Shown here piece by piece: positions 53,906 through 56,878 of a stretch of 56,878 nt of DNA. This DNA is from J029 sp964482495. GTDB lineage: Bacteria > Planctomycetota > UBA1135. Where the stretch lies: the NCBI GenBank assembly GCA_964482495.1, contig CAYZXS010000025.1:1-56878 (forward strand). The letters are read 5' to 3'. Under the pieces are notes generated by a model. The model had not been told where the DNA came from. It made no database searches and was given only the letters and a program-made list of their open reading frames with translations. Position numbers and translations under genes: made by a program. Numbering within the stretch: the stretch's first letter is position 1; each line of letters opens with the position of its first letter.

Positions 53906-55198
53906 ATGCAAGGGCCTCCGAGGGAAAGCGCGGAGAATCTCGAGTCCGCCCTCCTGTTTCTCGGACGCTCGCTCGGCGGCCTGGCGGCCGGCCTCCAGCG
54001 CCTGCTCCCCGGCGACCAGCTGGAGCTGCTGGCGAAGGCCGCGGGGAGGAGGCGGCCCGGCCTGCGCGGCGCCCCCGAGGTGGTCGCCGACGGCGTCATC
54101 CGGCTGGCCAAGTACCGGCAGCAGGTGGTCCAGGCCCTGATCGAGTCCCTTCCCGAAGCCGCGGACCTGCCTGAGGAGCTGCTCGTCGATGACCGCCTCG
54201 AACTGCTCCGGCGCGGCGCCTTGCTCGGCCAGCTGCGGCGGGATCTCTGCGGCCCCGACCAGGCCGACTGGGAGCGGGCCGAGCGCAACCTGGAGCGCTG
54301 GGCCGCGCGCCTCGACCCCGCCGCGGCCGACGGCGGCAACCACCAGCCCGCGCCGGGGCCGGCGGCCGCCAAGCCCCGCAAGGAGCCGGCCTCTCGGGTG
54401 CGCAAGCTCGAGGACGAGAAGCGCGGCCTCCAGGACCGCCTCAAGGACCAGCAGCGCCAGCTGTCGCGGCTCCAGGACGAGCTCGGGCGGGAGCACAAGC
54501 GCCGCGAGAGCCTGCGAGAAGAACGGGACGAACTCCGCGCCCGGGCCGCCGAAGCCGATACCCGGGCCGCCGAGTCCAAGCGGCGGCTGAAGGAGGCCGG
54601 ATCGCCCTCCGACCGGGAGCGGCTGCTGGTGGGCGAAGCCGAGGAGGCCCAGGCCCGCCTCCACGTCGTCGAGCAGAAGTTCGCCATCATCCTCGAGGAA
54701 CGCGACGACCTGCGCGCCTGCCTAGAGGACCACGACCGCTTCTCCAAGGTCGTCGAGGAGGAGGTCCCCTCCTTCCGCGACCGGCCCCTGACCCAGGCCG
54801 AGAGCCGCCTGGCCGGCAAGCTCGCGGAGCGCGCCAGCGCCGGGCGCACCCCCTTCCGGGTCCTGGTGGTCGGCGGCGGCGAACCACAGCTCCGGCACCA
54901 GGACAAGTTCGCGGAGTACGTCGAGGTGCTCGGCATCACCGGGCTCTGGCGCATGGCCGAGTACACCTCCTGGCACAAGGAGATCGACCTCCTCAACCGG
55001 GACATGGAGCGCAAATTCGACGCCCTGGTCGTGCTCCACTGGAACCGGACCACCTTCACCCGCCGCGCCCGGGACATCTGCAACCAGCAGGGGCAGAAGC
55101 CCTGCCTGACCTGCCACTACGAGGGCTTCGTGTCGCTGCGGCAGACGATGCAGGAGTGCCTGCGGCAGCTCTTGGCCCGCGACGGCCGCGCCGGCTGA
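53906..55198 (+). CDS. Coiled-coil protein with C-terminal DUF2325-like domain
   Basis: The 430-aa cytosolic product has a helical N-terminal part, a Pro/Ala linker near residue 150 and a long coiled coil (about 165-285; KLEDEKRGLQDRLKDQQRQL). The C-terminal about 110 aa read FRVLVVGGGEPQLRH, WHKEIDLLNRDMERKFDALVVLHWNRTTF and ARDICNQQGQKPCLTCHYEGFVSLRQTM. This matches the DUF2325 pattern of GG near the start, a DAVV-type strand, then Cys-containing and S-L segments. Function is unknown. Divergent tnaA starts 64 nt away. Confidence 0.72.
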   Translation: MQGPPRESAENLESALLFLGRSLGGLAAGLQRLLPGDQLELLAKAAGRRRPGLRGAPEVVADGVIRLAKYRQQVVQALIESLPEAADLPEELLVDDRLELLRRGALLGQLRRDLCGPDQADWERAERNLERWAARLDPAAADGGNHQPAPGPAAAKPRKEPASRVRKLEDEKRGLQDRLKDQQRQLSRLQDELGREHKRRESLREERDELRARAAEADTRAAESKRRLKEAGSPSDRERLLVGEAEEAQARLHVVEQKFAIILEERDDLRACLEDHDRFSKVVEEEVPSFRDRPLTQAESRLAGKLAERASAGRTPFRVLVVGGGEPQLRHQDKFAEYVEVLGITGLWRMAEYTSWHKEIDLLNRDMERKFDALVVLHWNRTTFTRRARDICNQQGQKPCLTCHYEGFVSLRQTMQECLRQLLARDGRAG

Positions 55199-55232
55199 GC
55201 GGGGGCCTGGGATCGACGGGACCGGAGCGGGA

Positions 55233-55463
55233 TCAGGCGAGCGTCGGGCGCTCTTCCTCTTCGTCGTCCGGAACGAGGTCGATCAGGCCGCGCTCCATCT
55301 CGGTCAGGGCGATCTCGATCGGGTTGTCCACCTTCTCGAGTTCGGCGTCGAAGAGCGGCGCGTCCCCACGGATGACCTGGCGGACACGCTTCTGGAGCAG
55401 GACCGTGCGCTCGAAGGAACCTTCGATCACACGCTGAAGACGCTGGGGCAAGGTGAGGCTCAT
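55233..55463 (-). CDS. rpoZ: DNA-directed RNA polymerase omega subunit
   Basis: The 76-aa product fits omega: FERTVLLQKRVRQVIRGDAP corresponds to the conserved helix with the [AK]-R-[AV]-RQ[IV] signature, and NPIEIALTEMERGLIDL to the usual P-x-x-IAL-E-I-x-x-G-x-I. A Glu-rich C-terminal tail follows. I chose ATG 55463; a TTG at 55481 would add six residues. A strong sigma70-type promoter stands upstream. Omega assists polymerase assembly and, in many bacteria, ppGpp binding. Confidence 0.85.
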   Translation of the reverse strand: MSLTLPQRLQRVIEGSFERTVLLQKRVRQVIRGDAPLFDAELEKVDNPIEIALTEMERGLIDLVPDDEEEERPTLA

Positions 55464-55493
55464 GGGCGGTTGGCTGGCCAACTGCGGCCCCGC

Positions 55494-55521
55494 ATTCTAG
55501 GGCGTGCCCCGGGCGGGTCAA
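55494..55521 (-). promoter_or_regulatory. Sigma70-type promoter of rpoZ
   Basis: On the minus strand TTGACC (55521-55516) and TAGAAT (55499-55494) are separated by 16 nt. They lie about 30 nt before the rpoZ ATG, giving a leader of around 25 nt. This is the best promoter match I found in the window. Confidence 0.72.
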
Positions 55522-55580
55522 GCCGTGCCGGCGGACCGAGGACGGGGAAATGGCCCGGCCATGCCCTATCCTGAGGGATC

Positions 55581-56878
55581 ATGGAGCGCCGCGCCCCCTT
55601 CTCCGAGGCGGAATACCAGGCCCTGCTGCCCCAGGTCCGGATGCCGGGCCGCTACATCGGCGGCGAGGTCAACCAGGTGGTCAAGGATCTAGAGGCCGTC
55701 CGGCTGCGCTGGGCCCTGGTCTACCCGGACGCCTACGAGGTCGGCATGGCCCACCTGGGCCTGAAGATCCTCTACCACTGCCTGAACCGGGAGCCCGAGC
55801 TCTGGGCCGAGCGCTGCTTCGCCCCCTGGACCGACCTGGAGACCGAGCTGCGCCGCCGCCAGTGGCCCTTGACGACGCTAGAGTCGCGCACGCCGCTGGC
55901 CGAGCTGGACGTCATCGGCGTCACCCTGCAGAGCGAGCTGACCTACACCAACCTGCTCAGCTGCCTGGACCTCGGCGGCGTGCCGTTGCACGCGGCGGAC
56001 CGCGGGCTGGAGCACCCGCTGGTCGTGGCCGGCGGCGCCGGCACCCTCAACCCGGAGCCGCTGGCGGACTTCGTCGACCTGTTCCTGCTCGGCGACGGCG
56101 AGGAGGCGGCGGTGGAGTTCAGCCGCGTGCTGCTCGAGGAGCGCGGCCGGCACCTGGACCGGGACTCGCTGCTGCGCGCCCTTGTCGAGCGTTGCCCCTG
56201 GCTCTACTGGCCGGCGCAGTGGCAGCCGCAGTACGACGGCCCGGCGCTGGCGGCGGTGGTGCCATTGGCCGGCGCCCGGACGCCGCGCCGGGCGGTGGTC
56301 TACGACCTCGAGAACGCCCCCTTCCCGACCGCCCCGGTGGTGCCCTACCTGCGCACCATCCACGACCGGATCGCGATCGAGATCATGCGCGGCTGCGTCC
56401 AGGGATGCCGCTTCTGCCAGGCCGGGATGGAGAAGCGGCCGCAGCGCTTCCGCAGCGCCAAGCGGGTGCTCGAGATCGCGCGGGAGAGCTACCGCAACAC
56501 CGGCCTGAACGAGCTCGGCCTGACCTCGCTGTCCTCCAGCGACCACCCCGACCTGACCGGCATCCTCGACGCCCTGATCCCCGTGCTCCGCCCTGAGCAG
56601 GTCAAGATCTCGATGCCCTCGCTGCGGGTCGACCAGCAGGTCCGCGAGCTGCCGGAGCGCATGGCCGAGGTCCGGCGCCAGGGCCTGACCTTGGCGCCCG
56701 AGGTGGCCACCGACCGGCTGCGCCGGATCGTCAACAAGGGCATCGCCGACCGCGACCTCTACGAGGGCGTGGAGCAGGCCTGGCGCGGCGGCTTCAACGG
56801 CTTGAAGCTCTACTTCATGATCGGCATCCCGGGTGAGGAGCAGGCCGACGTCGACGGCATCGTCGCCATGGCCGAGCG
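55581..56878 (+). CDS. TIGR03960-like B12-binding/radical SAM protein (partial)
   Basis: The reading frame runs off the window after 432 codons. The N-terminal about 180 aa match a B12-binding-like domain (VYPDAYEVGMAHLGLKILYHCLN, DVIGVTLQSELTYTN, VVAGGAGTLNPEPLADFVDLFLLGDGEEA in outline). A radical SAM domain follows with the cluster motif C272-V-Q-G-C276-R-F-C279 and KISMPSLRVD, LAPEVATDRLRRIVNKG. This is the layout of the uncharacterised TIGR03960 family, which often pairs with a TIGR03936/DUF2344 protein and with rRNA/tRNA genes. The ATG follows GAGGGATC. Confidence 0.9.
   Translation, partial: MERRAPFSEAEYQALLPQVRMPGRYIGGEVNQVVKDLEAVRLRWALVYPDAYEVGMAHLGLKILYHCLNREPELWAERCFAPWTDLETELRRRQWPLTTLESRTPLAELDVIGVTLQSELTYTNLLSCLDLGGVPLHAADRGLEHPLVVAGGAGTLNPEPLADFVDLFLLGDGEEAAVEFSRVLLEERGRHLDRDSLLRALVERCPWLYWPAQWQPQYDGPALAAVVPLAGARTPRRAVVYDLENAPFPTAPVVPYLRTIHDRIAIEIMRGCVQGCRFCQAGMEKRPQRFRSAKRVLEIARESYRNTGLNELGLTSLSSSDHPDLTGILDALIPVLRPEQVKISMPSLRVDQQVRELPERMAEVRRQGLTLAPEVATDRLRRIVNKGIADRDLYEGVEQAWRGGFNGLKLYFMIGIPGEEQADVDGIVAMAE

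Overview
The window reads as a gene-dense, high-GC (about 70 % by eye) chromosomal segment from a Gram-negative bacterium. Lipid A and heptose genes (lpxK, an lpxL-type acyltransferase, hldE), many lipoprotein signals, DUF1573 proteins, several secreted FG-GAP/VCBS beta-propeller proteins, a tricorn protease and DUF1579 point towards Planctomycetota or a neighbouring lineage. That placement is inference from gene style, not from a marker phylogeny. Genes are packed, with many ATGA/GTGA/TGATG stop-start overlaps and frequent GTG or TTG starts. No gene-free stretch exceeds 300 bases, and I saw no tRNA, rRNA, CRISPR array or transposase gene.

Layout. 1-3057: secreted lipoproteins, two of them with DUF1573. 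3100-5808: pyruvate phosphate dikinase, followed by a perfect 65-bp-arm inverted repeat. 5943-8721 (minus): a degenerate receiver/GGDEF protein, YebC, and rplM-rpsI with a clear intrinsic terminator. 8819-10728 (minus): a polytopic membrane protein and an FtsQ-like protein. 10771-14881 (plus): a Ski2-like helicase, a TlpA-like thioredoxin protein with an in-frame UGA, and a secreted unknown. 14878-18263 (minus): two tandem FG-GAP paralogues. 18495-19070 (plus): a peroxiredoxin-like protein, also with an in-frame UGA. 19067-28810 (minus): a ten-gene tryptophan-degradation operon. 28834-30427 (plus): an EVE protein and RlmI. 30474-36532 (minus): ABC ATPase, permease, PDZ lipoprotein and two VCBS proteins. 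36580-38265 (plus): a DUF1579 protein and a HAD hydrolase. 38269-44831 (minus): stomatin, NfeD, tricorn protease and a secreted unknown. 45032-45958 (plus): a diguanylate cyclase response regulator. 45909-53841 (minus): tryptophanase, sulfatase-like protein, lpxK, lpxL-like, a deoxyhypusine-synthase-like protein, hldE and a TauE permease. 53906 to the end: a coiled-coil DUF2325-like protein, rpoZ (minus) and a partial radical SAM protein.

Three things stand out. First, two unrelated thioredoxin-fold genes each carry an in-frame UGA exactly where the first active-site cysteine of a CxxC motif belongs (UGGC and UPGC). Each UGA is followed by a potential hairpin whose loop lies about 14-20 nt downstream, so both are probably selenoproteins. 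Second, the tryptophan operon combines tryptophan 2,3-dioxygenase and kynurenine formamidase with a two-subunit 2-aminophenol-1,6-dioxygenase-type ring-cleavage enzyme, an aminomuconate-semialdehyde-type dehydrogenase and a RidA-type deaminase. It also holds a luciferase-like flavoprotein, an atypical SDR and an asparaginase-II-family protein, but no kynureninase, kynurenine monooxygenase or cupin 3-hydroxyanthranilate dioxygenase. This suggests a non-standard route from kynurenine to ring cleavage. Third, two members of a GGGGTCAGACATCG-bounded palindromic repeat family each sit exactly between convergent genes; one of them supplies the end of both reading frames.
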